DNA from: JANWVO01 sp964458495
GTDB taxonomy: Bacteria > Acidobacteriota > Terriglobia > Bryobacterales > Bryobacteraceae
DNA length: 64,000 bases
NCBI GenBank assembly: GCA_964458495.1
Contig: CAYWJB010000019.1
Location: 1-64,000 of the forward strand
Direction: 5' to 3'
In this document: positions 10,166-17,873 of the stretch, one piece after another
How the letters are laid out: every line of letters begins with the position of its first letter
Numbering within the stretch: the stretch's first letter is position 1
Made by a program: the position numbers and the translations under genes
Notes under the pieces: generated by a model
Seen by the model: the letters and a program-made list of their open reading frames with translations, nothing else
What the model was told of the DNA's origin: nothing
The model's database searches: none

Positions 10166-12856
10166 ATGCTGAAATCCAAGATCGAAAAGCCGGAAGACTT
10201 GAATCCTGTCGAAACGCAGGAATGGCTGGAAGCGCTGGATCAGGTCATTGAAGAGGGCGGTCCGGAGCGCGCGCGGTTCCTGCTGGAGCGGCTGGCCACC
10301 AGCGCCGCGTTGAAAGGCGTGCCTGCGGCTCCGGGCATCAACACGCCATACCTGAACACGATCCCTGCCGAAGAGGAAATCCCCTATCCCGGGGACCGCG
10401 AACTCGAGCGCCGCATCAAGAGCCTGGTGCGCTGGAACGCCGTGGCCATGGTGGTCCGCGCCAACAAGTACGACGACGGCATCGGGGGCCACATCTCGAC
10501 CTTCGCCTCCTCGGCCACCCTCTACGAAGTGGGCTTCAACCATTTCTTCCGCGCCGCCATCGACACGCCCGAAGGGCGCCAGCCGGGCGACCTGGTCTAC
10601 TTCCAGGGCCATGCCTCGCCGGGCATGTACTCCCGCGCTTTCCTCGAAGGCAGGCTCACCGAGGAGCATCTGAAAAACTTCCGCCACGAGCTGCGCGACA
10701 CGCCCGGGCTGAGCTCCTATCCGCACCCGTGGCTGATGCCCGACTTCTGGCAGTTCCCCACCGTCAGCATGGGGCTGGGCCCGATCAACGCCATCTACCA
10801 GGCGCGCTTCATGCGTTATCTGGAAAACCGCGGCCTGCTGGCGCGCAGCGACCGCAAGGTGTGGGCGTTCCTTGGCGACGGCGAGATGGACGAGCCCGAG
10901 TCGCGCGGCGCGCTGCAAATCGCAGCCAACGAGAACCTGGACAACCTGATCTTCGTCATCAACTGCAACCTCCAGCGGCTGGACGGCCCCGTGCGCGGCA
11001 ATTCGAACATCATCCAGGAGCTGGAGAGCTGGTTCCGGGGCGCGCGCTGGAACGTGATCAAGGTCATCTGGGGCAGCGGCTGGGACCGGCTGCTCGAAAA
11101 GGACAAGACCGGCCTGCTCATCCGCCGCATGCATGAGTGCGTCGACGGCGATTACCAGAACTTCAAGGCCCGCGGCGGCGCCTACGTCCGCCAGGAGTTC
11201 TTCGGCAAGTACCCCGAGCTCCTCGACGTGGTCACCGACATGAGCGACGAGGAACTGGCCAACCTGCCTCGCGGCGGGCACGACCCGGTGAAGGTCTACA
11301 ACGCCTACAAGCGCGCCTTCGAACACACCGGCTCGCCCACGGTGGTCCTGGCCAAGACGGTGAAGGGCTACGGGCTTGGCGAAGCCGCCGAAGGGCGCAA
11401 CACCACCCACCAGCAGAAGAAGATGAACGAGAACGAGCTGCTGAAGCTGCGGCAGCGGTTCCGGATCCCGATCCCCGAATCCACCGTTCACACCGTCTCC
11501 TTCTACCGCCCGCCCGAGGACTCGCCAGAGATGCAGTACTTGCGCAAGCGGCGCGAGGCGCTGGGCGGATACCTCCCGGCGCGCACCGCGGCGCCGGTGC
11601 GCCTGTCTGTGCCTGGGCTGGACTTTTTCGAAGAGTCGCTGAAGGGCAGCAGCGGCCGCCCGGTGTCGACCACGATGGCGTTTGTCGCCATTCTCAAGCA
11701 GTTGCTGAAGCACCCCGAAATCGGCCGCCGTATTGTGCCCATCATCCCCGACGAGGCGCGGACCTTCGGCATGGAGAGCCTGTTCCGCCAGATCTCTATC
11801 TATGCCCCCGGCGGCCAGCTCTACAAGCCGGTCGACAGCGAGCAGTTCCTCTACTACAAGGAATCCCGCGACGGTCAGATCCTGGAAGAAGGAATCACCG
11901 AGGCGGGCTCGATGGCGAGCTTCACCGCCGCCGGCACTTCGCACGCCAACTACGGCGTGCCCATGATCCCCTTCTACACCTACTACTCGATGTTCGGCTT
12001 CCAGCGCGTGGGCGACATGGTGTGGGCCTTCGGCGATTCCCGCGGGCGCGGCTTTCTGATGGGCGCCACGGCGGGCCGCACCACGCTGAACGGCGAAGGA
12101 TTGCAGCACGAGGACGGCCACAGCCACGTGCTGTTCGGAACCGTGCCCAATTGCATCACATACGACCCGGCCTACGCCTACGAACTGGCCGTGATCATCC
12201 AGGACGGATTGCGCCGGATGTACGGAGAGGGCGAGGACGTCTTCTACTACATCACCATCTGCAATGAAAACTACGTGCAGCCGCCGATGCCCGGGGGCGA
12301 GGGAGTCGTCGAGGGCATCCTGAAGGGCATCTACCGCGTCAGCGCCAGCGAGCACGGGCCCGCCCGTGTGCAGCTCTGGGGCAGCGGCTCCATCTTCAAC
12401 GAGGCACTTCGGGCCCAGAAGCTCCTGTGGGAGAAATTCCAGATTCCCGCCGACGTCTGGAGCGTGACCAGTTACAACCGGCTGCGGGCGGAGGCGCTCG
12501 AAACGGAGCGGTGGAACCGTCTGCACCCGGCCGGGCCGCTGCGCAAGCCGTTCGTGCAGCAGGTGGCAGAAGGCACGGAGGGCCCGATCGTGGCCGCGTC
12601 GGATTACATGAAGGTGCTGGCCGACCAGCTGGCGCCGTGGCTCGCCGGAAGGCTCGTCTCGCTCGGCACGGACGGTTTCGGAAGGAGCGATTCTCGCCCC
12701 TACCTGCGGCGTTTCTTCGAAGTGGACGCCGAGTCCATCGCCGCGGCGGCGGTGGAACGACTGGCGCGGTGGGGCGAGCTGAGCCCGCAGGAAGCCGGAC
12801 GCGCCCTGATCGAACTGGGCGTCGATCCGGAAAAGCCCTACGCCCTCAAGCGCTGA
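10166..12856 (+). CDS. aceE: Pyruvate dehydrogenase E1 component, homodimeric type
   Basis: Thiamine-diphosphate enzyme that decarboxylates pyruvate and acetylates the lipoyl group of E2; 896 residues, close to E. coli AceE. The alpha-like half holds the ThDP motif (FLGDGEMDEPESRGALQIAANENLDNLIFVINCN) and GHISTFASSATLYEVGFNHFF. The transketolase-like middle and C-terminal parts hold EGLQHEDGHSHV, PIIPDEARTFGMESLFRQ and YITICNENYVQP. The ATG at 10166 is chosen because MLKSKIEKPEDLNPVETQEWLEAL matches the usual start of the family. No E2 or E3 gene lies nearby, so the rest of the complex is encoded elsewhere. It may have its own promoter: a TAGAAT lies about 30 bp upstream, with no convincing -35. 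Confidence 0.97.
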   Translation: MLKSKIEKPEDLNPVETQEWLEALDQVIEEGGPERARFLLERLATSAALKGVPAAPGINTPYLNTIPAEEEIPYPGDRELERRIKSLVRWNAVAMVVRANKYDDGIGGHISTFASSATLYEVGFNHFFRAAIDTPEGRQPGDLVYFQGHASPGMYSRAFLEGRLTEEHLKNFRHELRDTPGLSSYPHPWLMPDFWQFPTVSMGLGPINAIYQARFMRYLENRGLLARSDRKVWAFLGDGEMDEPESRGALQIAANENLDNLIFVINCNLQRLDGPVRGNSNIIQELESWFRGARWNVIKVIWGSGWDRLLEKDKTGLLIRRMHECVDGDYQNFKARGGAYVRQEFFGKYPELLDVVTDMSDEELANLPRGGHDPVKVYNAYKRAFEHTGSPTVVLAKTVKGYGLGEAAEGRNTTHQQKKMNENELLKLRQRFRIPIPESTVHTVSFYRPPEDSPEMQYLRKRREALGGYLPARTAAPVRLSVPGLDFFEESLKGSSGRPVSTTMAFVAILKQLLKHPEIGRRIVPIIPDEARTFGMESLFRQISIYAPGGQLYKPVDSEQFLYYKESRDGQILEEGITEAGSMASFTAAGTSHANYGVPMIPFYTYYSMFGFQRVGDMVWAFGDSRGRGFLMGATAGRTTLNGEGLQHEDGHSHVLFGTVPNCITYDPAYAYELAVIIQDGLRRMYGEGEDVFYYITICNENYVQPPMPGGEGVVEGILKGIYRVSASEHGPARVQLWGSGSIFNEALRAQKLLWEKFQIPADVWSVTSYNRLRAEALETERWNRLHPAGPLRKPFVQQVAEGTEGPIVAASDYMKVLADQLAPWLAGRLVSLGTDGFGRSDSRPYLRRFFEVDAESIAAAAVERLARWGELSPQEAGRALIELGVDPEKPYALKR

Positions 12857-12861
12857 CGGAT

Positions 12862-12891
12862 TTGTCACGGGGCCGCCCGCCCTTGTATACT
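12862..12891 (+). promoter_or_regulatory. Sigma-70-type promoter of rpmB-rpmG
   Basis: TTGTCA at 12862-12867 and TATACT at 12886-12891 are separated by 18 bp, close to the vegetative consensus. They sit just after the aceE stop and about 58 bp before rpmB, giving the ribosomal-protein pair its own transcription start. Confidence 0.7.
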
Positions 12892-12948
12892 GAGTGGAAG
12901 GAATCGCCTGCATTCCCCACTCCCTGAAGTACGGATCTGGAGAAGGCC

Positions 12949-13185
12949 ATGTCGAAATATTGCCCTGTCACAGGGAAGAAGCCGGCCAGCGGCAACCGCG
13001 TCTCGCACGCCAACAACCGCGCCAAGCGCGTCTTTGAGCCGAACCTGCACGTGAAGCGGCTCTGGTCGCCCATATTGAAGCGCTTTGTCCGGCTGCGCCT
13101 GAGCGCCCGCGCGCTCCGGATCATCGACAAGAAGGGCGTGGACGCCGTGCTGGCGGAGCTCCGCGCCAAGGGCGTCAAGTTCTAG
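12949..13185 (+). CDS. rpmB: 50S ribosomal protein L28
   Basis: Ribosomal protein of 78 residues, full length for L28. It begins MSKYCPVTGKKPASGNRVSH and contains the family core NNRAKRVFEPNLHVKRLWSP. Only one cysteine is present, so it is the zinc-free form. It is followed 15 bp later by rpmG, the usual partner. A GGAGAAGG stretch upstream (about 12939-12946) can serve as ribosome-binding site. Confidence 0.97.
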   Translation: MSKYCPVTGKKPASGNRVSHANNRAKRVFEPNLHVKRLWSPILKRFVRLRLSARALRIIDKKGVDAVLAELRAKGVKF

Positions 13186-13200
13186 TTCCGGGAGGTTCTC

Positions 13201-13356
13201 ATGCCGCGCATCACCGTCAAGCTGGTCTCCTCGGCAGGCACGGGTCACTTCTACACCACCACCAAGAACCCCAAGGCCAAGACGGAGAAGATCGTCCTCA
13301 AGAAGTACGACCCGAAGATCCGCAAGCACGTGGAGTACAAGGAAGCCAAGATCTGA
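13201..13356 (+). CDS. rpmG: 50S ribosomal protein L33
   Basis: Short gene of 51 residues: MPRITVKLVSSAGTGHFY at the start, YTTTKNPKAKTEKIVLKKYD in the middle and EAKI at the end. This is a complete L33. It has no cysteine, so it is the zinc-independent form, in line with the L28 next to it. GGGAGG at about 13189-13194 is a good ribosome-binding site. The gene ends just before a very strong intrinsic terminator. Confidence 0.96.
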   Translation: MPRITVKLVSSAGTGHFYTTTKNPKAKTEKIVLKKYDPKIRKHVEYKEAKI

Positions 13357-13384
13357 TTGAAACGGATCTCTCCGGTTTTGTCCC

Positions 13385-13413
13385 AGGCCGCCCGGCGCTC
13401 CGGGCGGCCTTTT
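13385..13413 (+). terminator. Intrinsic terminator after rpmG
   Basis: Perfect 11-bp stem (AGGCCGCCCGG at 13385-13395 with CCGGGCGGCCT at 13400-13410) closing a 4-nt CGCT loop, followed by a short T run. It ends the rpmB-rpmG transcript before the regulator gene. Confidence 0.9.
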
Positions 13414-13471
13414 CCATGTCCGGCCCGGCGTTGATTCCCGGCGCCGGATGCCTGTAGTCTCTGGGATAGGC

Positions 13472-14374
13472 ATGGAAGCAAGACAGTTGCGGTACTTTCT
13501 GGCGGTGGCCCGCGCCGGCAGCTTCGTGAAGGCGGCCGAGGCCGAGGGCATCGCCCAGCCGTCGCTGTCCCAGATGATCCGGCGGCTGGAGGACGACCTC
13601 GGCGTGCCGCTGTTTGACCGGCTGGGCAGGGCCGTGCGGCTGACCGCGCACGGCGAGGCCCTGCTGCCGCACGCCGAAGCGGTGCTGCGCGAGATGGAAA
13701 TGGCGCGGCAGGCCGTGGAAGCGGGCAAGTCGCCCGAGCGCGGCCGTGTCCGGCTCGGCGTGATTCCCACCTTGTTGCCGGGCGCCGCCGCGCCCGCCGT
13801 GCGCGAGTTCGAGCAGAAGTACCCGGACATCACACTGGAGCTTCACGAGCAGGTCACCGAACGCCTGATCGAAAAGCTGCGGCTGGGCGAACTCGACCTG
13901 GCCCTGGTGGCCCTGCCCCTCAAGCACGACGAGATCGTCTGCAGCGAGCTGTTCCGCGAGCCGCTGCTGGCAGCCATGCCCAAGGAGCACGAAATGGCAT
14001 GCGCTGGCCCGGTGACGCTGGCGAAGCTGAAAGGCGAGAAGCTCCTGCTGCTGCGCGAGGGGCACTGTCTGCGCGAGGACGTTCTGGAGGCCTGCACCCG
14101 GGCGCGCGCCGACTTCGAGACCTGGTTCGAATCCGACCAGCTCGACAGCCTGCTGGCGCTTGTGGAAGCCGGCTTCGGAGTGAGCCTGGTCCCGGCCACG
14201 GCCGCACGGCGCAACGGCGGCTGCCGCTTCCTTCCGCTCGAGCCGCAGGCCGTCCGCCGCGTCGGCTACGCCCTGGCGCGCGGCCATCATGCCTTGCCCG
14301 CCCAGCGCACCCTGATCCGCTTCCTCAAACAATACCCTTGGGACTCACTCTTCCTCCCGATGGGGACAGCCTGA
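13472..14374 (+). CDS. oxyR: OxyR-type LysR regulator (peroxide sensor)
   Basis: LysR-family regulator of 300 residues. The N-terminal winged HTH is clear (LRYFLAVARAGSFVKAAEAEGIAQPSLSQMIRRLEDDLG). The effector domain carries GEKLLLLREGHCLREDVLEAC, in which the two cysteines are residues 199 and 208, the same numbers and spacing as the redox pair of E. coli OxyR. This strongly suggests peroxide sensing by disulfide formation. The ATG at 13472 (MEARQLRYFL) is the start of the HTH; an ATG eight codons upstream is less likely. The last three codons and stop lie inside the left inverted repeat of the following element, so the native C-terminus may have been altered. The target genes are not visible next to it. 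Confidence 0.9.
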   Translation: MEARQLRYFLAVARAGSFVKAAEAEGIAQPSLSQMIRRLEDDLGVPLFDRLGRAVRLTAHGEALLPHAEAVLREMEMARQAVEAGKSPERGRVRLGVIPTLLPGAAAPAVREFEQKYPDITLELHEQVTERLIEKLRLGELDLALVALPLKHDEIVCSELFREPLLAAMPKEHEMACAGPVTLAKLKGEKLLLLREGHCLREDVLEACTRARADFETWFESDQLDSLLALVEAGFGVSLVPATAARRNGGCRFLPLEPQAVRRVGYALARGHHALPAQRTLIRFLKQYPWDSLFLPMGTA

Positions 14375-14410
14375 CACGACCAGTTGGCGTATTTTCCAAG
14401 GGGACGGAGC
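14362..14410 (+). repeat. Left terminal inverted repeat
   Basis: Begins GGGGACAGCCTGACACG and ends CCAAGGGGACGGAGC. It pairs with the reverse complement of 15159-15207 without gaps and with five mismatches. It overlaps the last codons and stop of oxyR. Confidence 0.8.
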
Positions 14411-15158
14411 GCTCTGACGGTTTCGCGAGATTTGCCCTCGCGTGTTCATCTGCCATCCTTCCGCCGCCCCTTCCTCCATTCCGAAGCGGGCATCGCTGCT
14501 CCAGCCGCCTTGAAGCCAGTTCAGGAATCATGGGCCAGGGCGCTGCCAGACGTTGTCCGAGCCCCGCCGAACCGACTACCATGCGGACGCCTTGGGTGGG
14601 CTCTTCGGATGACCCGTGCGCGCCTCTGCGCCGCCAACCTGTTGTCAGACGAGAAGTTGCTTGAACGGCTCGATGAGCTGAAGAGCCCTGTACCATCCAT
14701 CGGCACACAACTTCCAGCCCTCCTTCGCCTGTCCACCTGACGAACCCGGCGGCTCCAGGCGAAACCCGACCACCCCCTGCCATCTCTCACCCTCTTGCGA
14801 TCGGCTGGCGCGCATAGGCAAGGTCAAATCCAGCTTCCGGCCTTGGTACCCCGCCCCTCGCTCCATCGGGTCGCATTGGCTATACCGGCGACCTGCTACC
14901 TACCAAGCCATGGCCTGAGGAGGAAGAGCCATCGCGATTTTGAAACTGACCCCGGATTCGCAGAGAGGGTTCGCGTACACTTCTCGAACCGCCAGGTGAG
15001 AATAGCGTATTTCTAATTATTTATCAATAACTTGCGTTGCTTCGAATGAACCAAGGCAAGCTGGATCTGCACCCCCCGGCCCGGTAGCGCTGGATCCTGG
15101 AGTTCAAACCCGAAGGCATGCATTGCTGGGGAGCCGAAAACCACCAAGGGGACGAAGA

Positions 15159-15207
15159 GCTCCGTCCCCTTGGAGAATACGCGAATTGCCCGTGTCAGGC
15201 TGTCCCC
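15159..15207 (-). repeat. Right terminal inverted repeat
   Basis: Reverse-complement partner of 14362-14410. It ends 52 bp before the cysD start codon, so the cys promoter region lies immediately next to it. Confidence 0.8.
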
Positions 15208-15241
15208 TTCAAAGTGCATAATGTTGCTAGGAATTGGGTAG

Positions 15242-15250
15242 ATAGTCTAT
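15242..15250 (+). promoter_or_regulatory. Short dyad before cysD, possible operator
   Basis: ATAG-T-CTAT is a small inverted repeat 9 bp before the cysD ATG. A TTGCTA at 15224-15229 and TATGCT at 15248-15253 (18-bp gap) could be promoter boxes, which would make the mRNA nearly leaderless. Both readings are weak. No riboswitch fold is seen in the 52 bp available. Confidence 0.25.
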
Positions 15251-15259
15251 GCTGTCGCC

Positions 15260-16174
15260 ATGGGTTCCAACGGCGACACTTCGCTGGCTCACCTGCGATG
15301 GCTGGAAGCCGAGAGCATCCACATCCTGCGGGAGGGCGCGGCGCAGTTTGCCCGTCCTGTGCTGCTCTATTCCATCGGCAAAGACTCCTCCGTCCTGCTG
15401 CACCTCGCACGGAAAGCCTTCTGGCCGGGGCCGGTTCCCTTCCCTCTGTTGCACATCGACACGACCTACGAGTATCCCGAGATCCTTGCGTTCCGCGACC
15501 GTCATGTCCGCGAGATCGGCGCGCGCCTGGTGGTCTACACCAACCGGCAGGCGGTGGAGCGCGGGGCCAACCCTTATGACCTCGGCACGGCGCGCTGCTG
15601 TCAGCTGCTCCGCACGCAGGCGCTCGTGCAGGCGCTGAAGGAGGGCGGCTACGACGCAGCCTTCGGCGGCGCGCGGCGTGACGAGGAGCGCTCGCGCGCC
15701 AAGGAACGCGTGTTCTCCTTCCGCGACTCCAACGGCCACTGGGATCCAAAAACGCAGCGCCCCGAGCTGTGGTCTACCTACAACGGGCGCGTCGATCCCG
15801 GCGAGAACATGAGGATTTTCCCGCTCTCGAACTGGACCGAAGCCGACGTGTGGCGCTACATCGCTCTGGAAAACATTCCCGTGGTGCCCCTCTACTTCGC
15901 CAAGCCGCGCGACGTGGTGGTGCGCGGCGGAACGCTCATCCTGCTCGAATCCGGCGTCAGGCTGCTACCGGGAGAGAAAAGCGAACGGGTGATGTGCCGC
16001 CTGCGCACGCTGGGCTGCACGCCTTGCAGCGGCGCCATTCGCTCCAAGGCGGACACGGTGGACAAGATCATCGCCGAACTGCGCGAGTTCCGCCGCTCCG
16101 AACGAGAGAACCGTGTCATCGACCACGACCAGGACGGCTCCATGGAGCTGAAAAAACGGGAGGGATACTTCTGA
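15260..16174 (+). CDS. cysD: Sulfate adenylyltransferase subunit 2
   Basis: Catalytic subunit of ATP sulfurylase, 304 residues, full length. It makes adenosine 5'-phosphosulfate (APS) from sulfate and ATP, driven by GTP hydrolysis in CysN. The PP-loop appears as LLYSIGKDSSVLLHLA near residue 40; FGGARRDEERSRAKERVFSFRD and MRIFPLSNWTEADVWRYI are conserved blocks. The C-terminus IDHDQDGSMELKKREGYF is typical. The stop TGA shares its last base with the cysN ATG, so subunits are made in step. It is the first gene of a seven-gene sulfate assimilation operon. Confidence 0.97.
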   Translation: MGSNGDTSLAHLRWLEAESIHILREGAAQFARPVLLYSIGKDSSVLLHLARKAFWPGPVPFPLLHIDTTYEYPEILAFRDRHVREIGARLVVYTNRQAVERGANPYDLGTARCCQLLRTQALVQALKEGGYDAAFGGARRDEERSRAKERVFSFRDSNGHWDPKTQRPELWSTYNGRVDPGENMRIFPLSNWTEADVWRYIALENIPVVPLYFAKPRDVVVRGGTLILLESGVRLLPGEKSERVMCRLRTLGCTPCSGAIRSKADTVDKIIAELREFRRSERENRVIDHDQDGSMELKKREGYF

Positions 16175-17871
16175 TGGCAGCTTCCGCGGACACAGTGGCG
16201 CGCGTGTTGCCGCTCGCGCATTTCCTCAGGCGCGAGGACGAACGTTCCATGCTGCGCGTCTCGACGGCGGGCAGTGTGGACGACGGCAAGTCCACGCTGA
16301 TCGGAAGGCTCCTGCACGACACGCACAGCGTTTACGAGGATCAGCTGGAGGCGGTGCGCAAGAGCCCGGTGAACCGCTCAGGCGGGGCCGTCGACCTCTC
16401 GCTGCTGACCGACGGGCTGCGCGCCGAACGCGAGCAGGGCATCACGATCGACGTCGCCTACCGCTACTTTTCCACGCCGCGGCGCACCTTCATCCTCGCC
16501 GACACGCCCGGGCACGAACAGTACACGCCGAACATGGCCACGGGCGCGTCCACAGCCGACGTGGCCGTGATCCTGGTGGACGCGCGCAAGGGCCTGCTGG
16601 CGCAGTCGCGCCGTCACGCCTTCATCGCTGCCTTGCTGGGCGTGCCGGAGCTGGTGGTCGCCGTGAACAAGATGGACCTGGTCGGCTACAGCCGCGACGT
16701 CTATGAATCGATCCGCAGGGAGTTCCAGTCCCTCGCGCCACGGCTGCGCGGCGCGCGCATGTCTTTCATCCCTGTCAGCGCGCTGGAAGGCGACAACGTG
16801 GTGGAGCGGTCCGCGCGCATGCCGTGGTACGAGGGGCCGGCCCTGCTGGAATTCCTCGAAGGCATAGAGCCTGCGGCGTCGGTCTGCCGCGGGCCCTTCC
16901 GCCTTCCCGTGCAGATGGTGGTCCGCCCGTACGACGGCTTCCGCGGCTTCGCCGGACGCATCGTCTCCGGACGCGTGAAGCCGGGCGACACAGTGGTTGA
17001 ACTGCCTTCGGGCCGCCGCACGGTGGTCAAGCGGATTGTCACCTTCGACGGCGACCTGGAAGAGGCCGTGGCGCCGATGTCGGTCACGCTGGTGCTCGAA
17101 GACGAGATCGATGTCTCGCGCGGCTCCACGCTCGCCGGCGCAGCGCAACCGCCCGCGTTCAGCCGCCGGTTCGAAGCCCATACGGTGTGGATGAGCACCG
17201 AGCTGCTCGATCCCGGCAAAACATATTTGCTGCGCCACGGGCCCCAAGAGGTGCAGGCGCGCGCCCTCGCCGTGCTCCACGCGGTGGACATCACCACGCT
17301 GGAGCAACGCTCCGCCTCTTCGCTCGGCTGGAGCGAAATCGGGCTGGTCGAGTGGGAGACCTCCCGGCCCCTGGCGTTCGACCGTTACGCGGACGTGCGC
17401 GGCAACGGCGCGTTCGTGATCATCGAGCCCCACACCAACCGGACCATCGCGGCGGGAATGATCGAAGCTGCGGCAGAGGATCCGCAGTCCCGCCGCGCTG
17501 CGGCGCAGCATTTCCGCGCCTCGCGCGTGACGCCGGCCGAACGCGCGCAGCGCAGCGGGCACACCGGCGCGCTCATCCTGGCTGACATCCACTCGGCGGC
17601 CGCCCACGGGCTCGAACGGCGGCTCTTCGAGCATGGCGCCGACGTCATCTTGCTCGATCCGCCGGTGACTCCGCTCGAGCCGCTTCTGGAGGCCGGCCTG
17701 CTCGTCATCGCGTCTCGCGCGAGCGGCACGGGGCGCTTCCCCGTGGTGGCGTTGCCCTCGCAGGAGCGCCCGGAGGAAGCCGAAGCCGTCGTCGAATCCG
17801 CATTGGGAGAGCTGCGGCGGCGCGGCATCCTCGCCGGCCGCGAAGAATTCACTGCCGGGGAGGGAATCTGA
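16174..17871 (+). CDS. cysN: Sulfate adenylyltransferase GTPase subunit with degenerate APS-kinase tail
   Basis: GTPase subunit of ATP sulfurylase, 565 residues. The EF-Tu-like G domain is intact: P-loop GSVDDGKST (about residues 32-40), EREQGITIDVAYRYF, DTPGHEQYTPNMATGAS and NKMDLVGYSR. Beta-barrel domains follow to about residue 440. Plain CysN is about 475 residues and CysN-CysC fusions about 610-640. Here about 115 extra residues start VTPAERAQRSGHTGALI and continue with LERRLFEHGADVILLD, recognisable as the beginning of an APS kinase domain. The P-loop that should read GLSGAGKS is replaced by ADIHSAAAHG, and the central part is missing. The kinase half is therefore probably inactive. The operon encodes an APS-type reductase, so PAPS would not be needed for assimilation. 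Confidence 0.93.
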   Translation: MAASADTVARVLPLAHFLRREDERSMLRVSTAGSVDDGKSTLIGRLLHDTHSVYEDQLEAVRKSPVNRSGGAVDLSLLTDGLRAEREQGITIDVAYRYFSTPRRTFILADTPGHEQYTPNMATGASTADVAVILVDARKGLLAQSRRHAFIAALLGVPELVVAVNKMDLVGYSRDVYESIRREFQSLAPRLRGARMSFIPVSALEGDNVVERSARMPWYEGPALLEFLEGIEPAASVCRGPFRLPVQMVVRPYDGFRGFAGRIVSGRVKPGDTVVELPSGRRTVVKRIVTFDGDLEEAVAPMSVTLVLEDEIDVSRGSTLAGAAQPPAFSRRFEAHTVWMSTELLDPGKTYLLRHGPQEVQARALAVLHAVDITTLEQRSASSLGWSEIGLVEWETSRPLAFDRYADVRGNGAFVIIEPHTNRTIAAGMIEAAAEDPQSRRAAAQHFRASRVTPAERAQRSGHTGALILADIHSAAAHGLERRLFEHGADVILLDPPVTPLEPLLEAGLLVIASRASGTGRFPVVALPSQERPEEAEAVVESALGELRRRGILAGREEFTAGEGI

Positions 17872-17873
17872 CG

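Larger units (their letters stand above)
14362..15207. mobile_element. 846-bp non-coding element bounded by 49-bp inverted repeats
   Basis: The segment starts and ends with inverted copies of one 49-bp sequence (44 of 49 positions match). The interior, about 750 bp, holds no convincing gene. It is visibly richer in A/T than its surroundings, notably at 14930-15060, and shows none of the local codon bias. Open frames across it (for example 14384-14740 plus and 14645-14866 minus) resemble nothing I recognise. It fits a non-autonomous, MITE-like element or a decayed insertion sequence. No target-site duplication is obvious. It separates oxyR from the cys operon and supplies the oxyR stop codon. 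Confidence 0.6.

Noticed and set aside
10097..12913. 938-codon open frame on the minus strand opposite aceE
   Set aside because: A long antisense frame caused by high GC and codon bias in aceE. It resembles no protein and lacks a plausible start. The same holds for 24575-27052, 41640-43832 and 48299-50842 on the minus strand.
14384..14740. Possible transposase fragments inside the inverted-repeat element (also 14645-14866 and 14325-14783 minus)
   Set aside because: No DDE, HUH or other transposase motif can be seen and no codon bias. I keep the element but not a coding call.
15090..15125. tRNA-like T-loop (GAGTTCAAACCCG)
   Set aside because: No acceptor, D or anticodon arm fits around it. 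No tRNA was found anywhere in the window.
15208..15259. Riboswitch upstream of cysD
   Set aside because: Only 52 bp separate the element from the ATG, too short for SAM or cobalamin aptamers, and no conserved core is seen.
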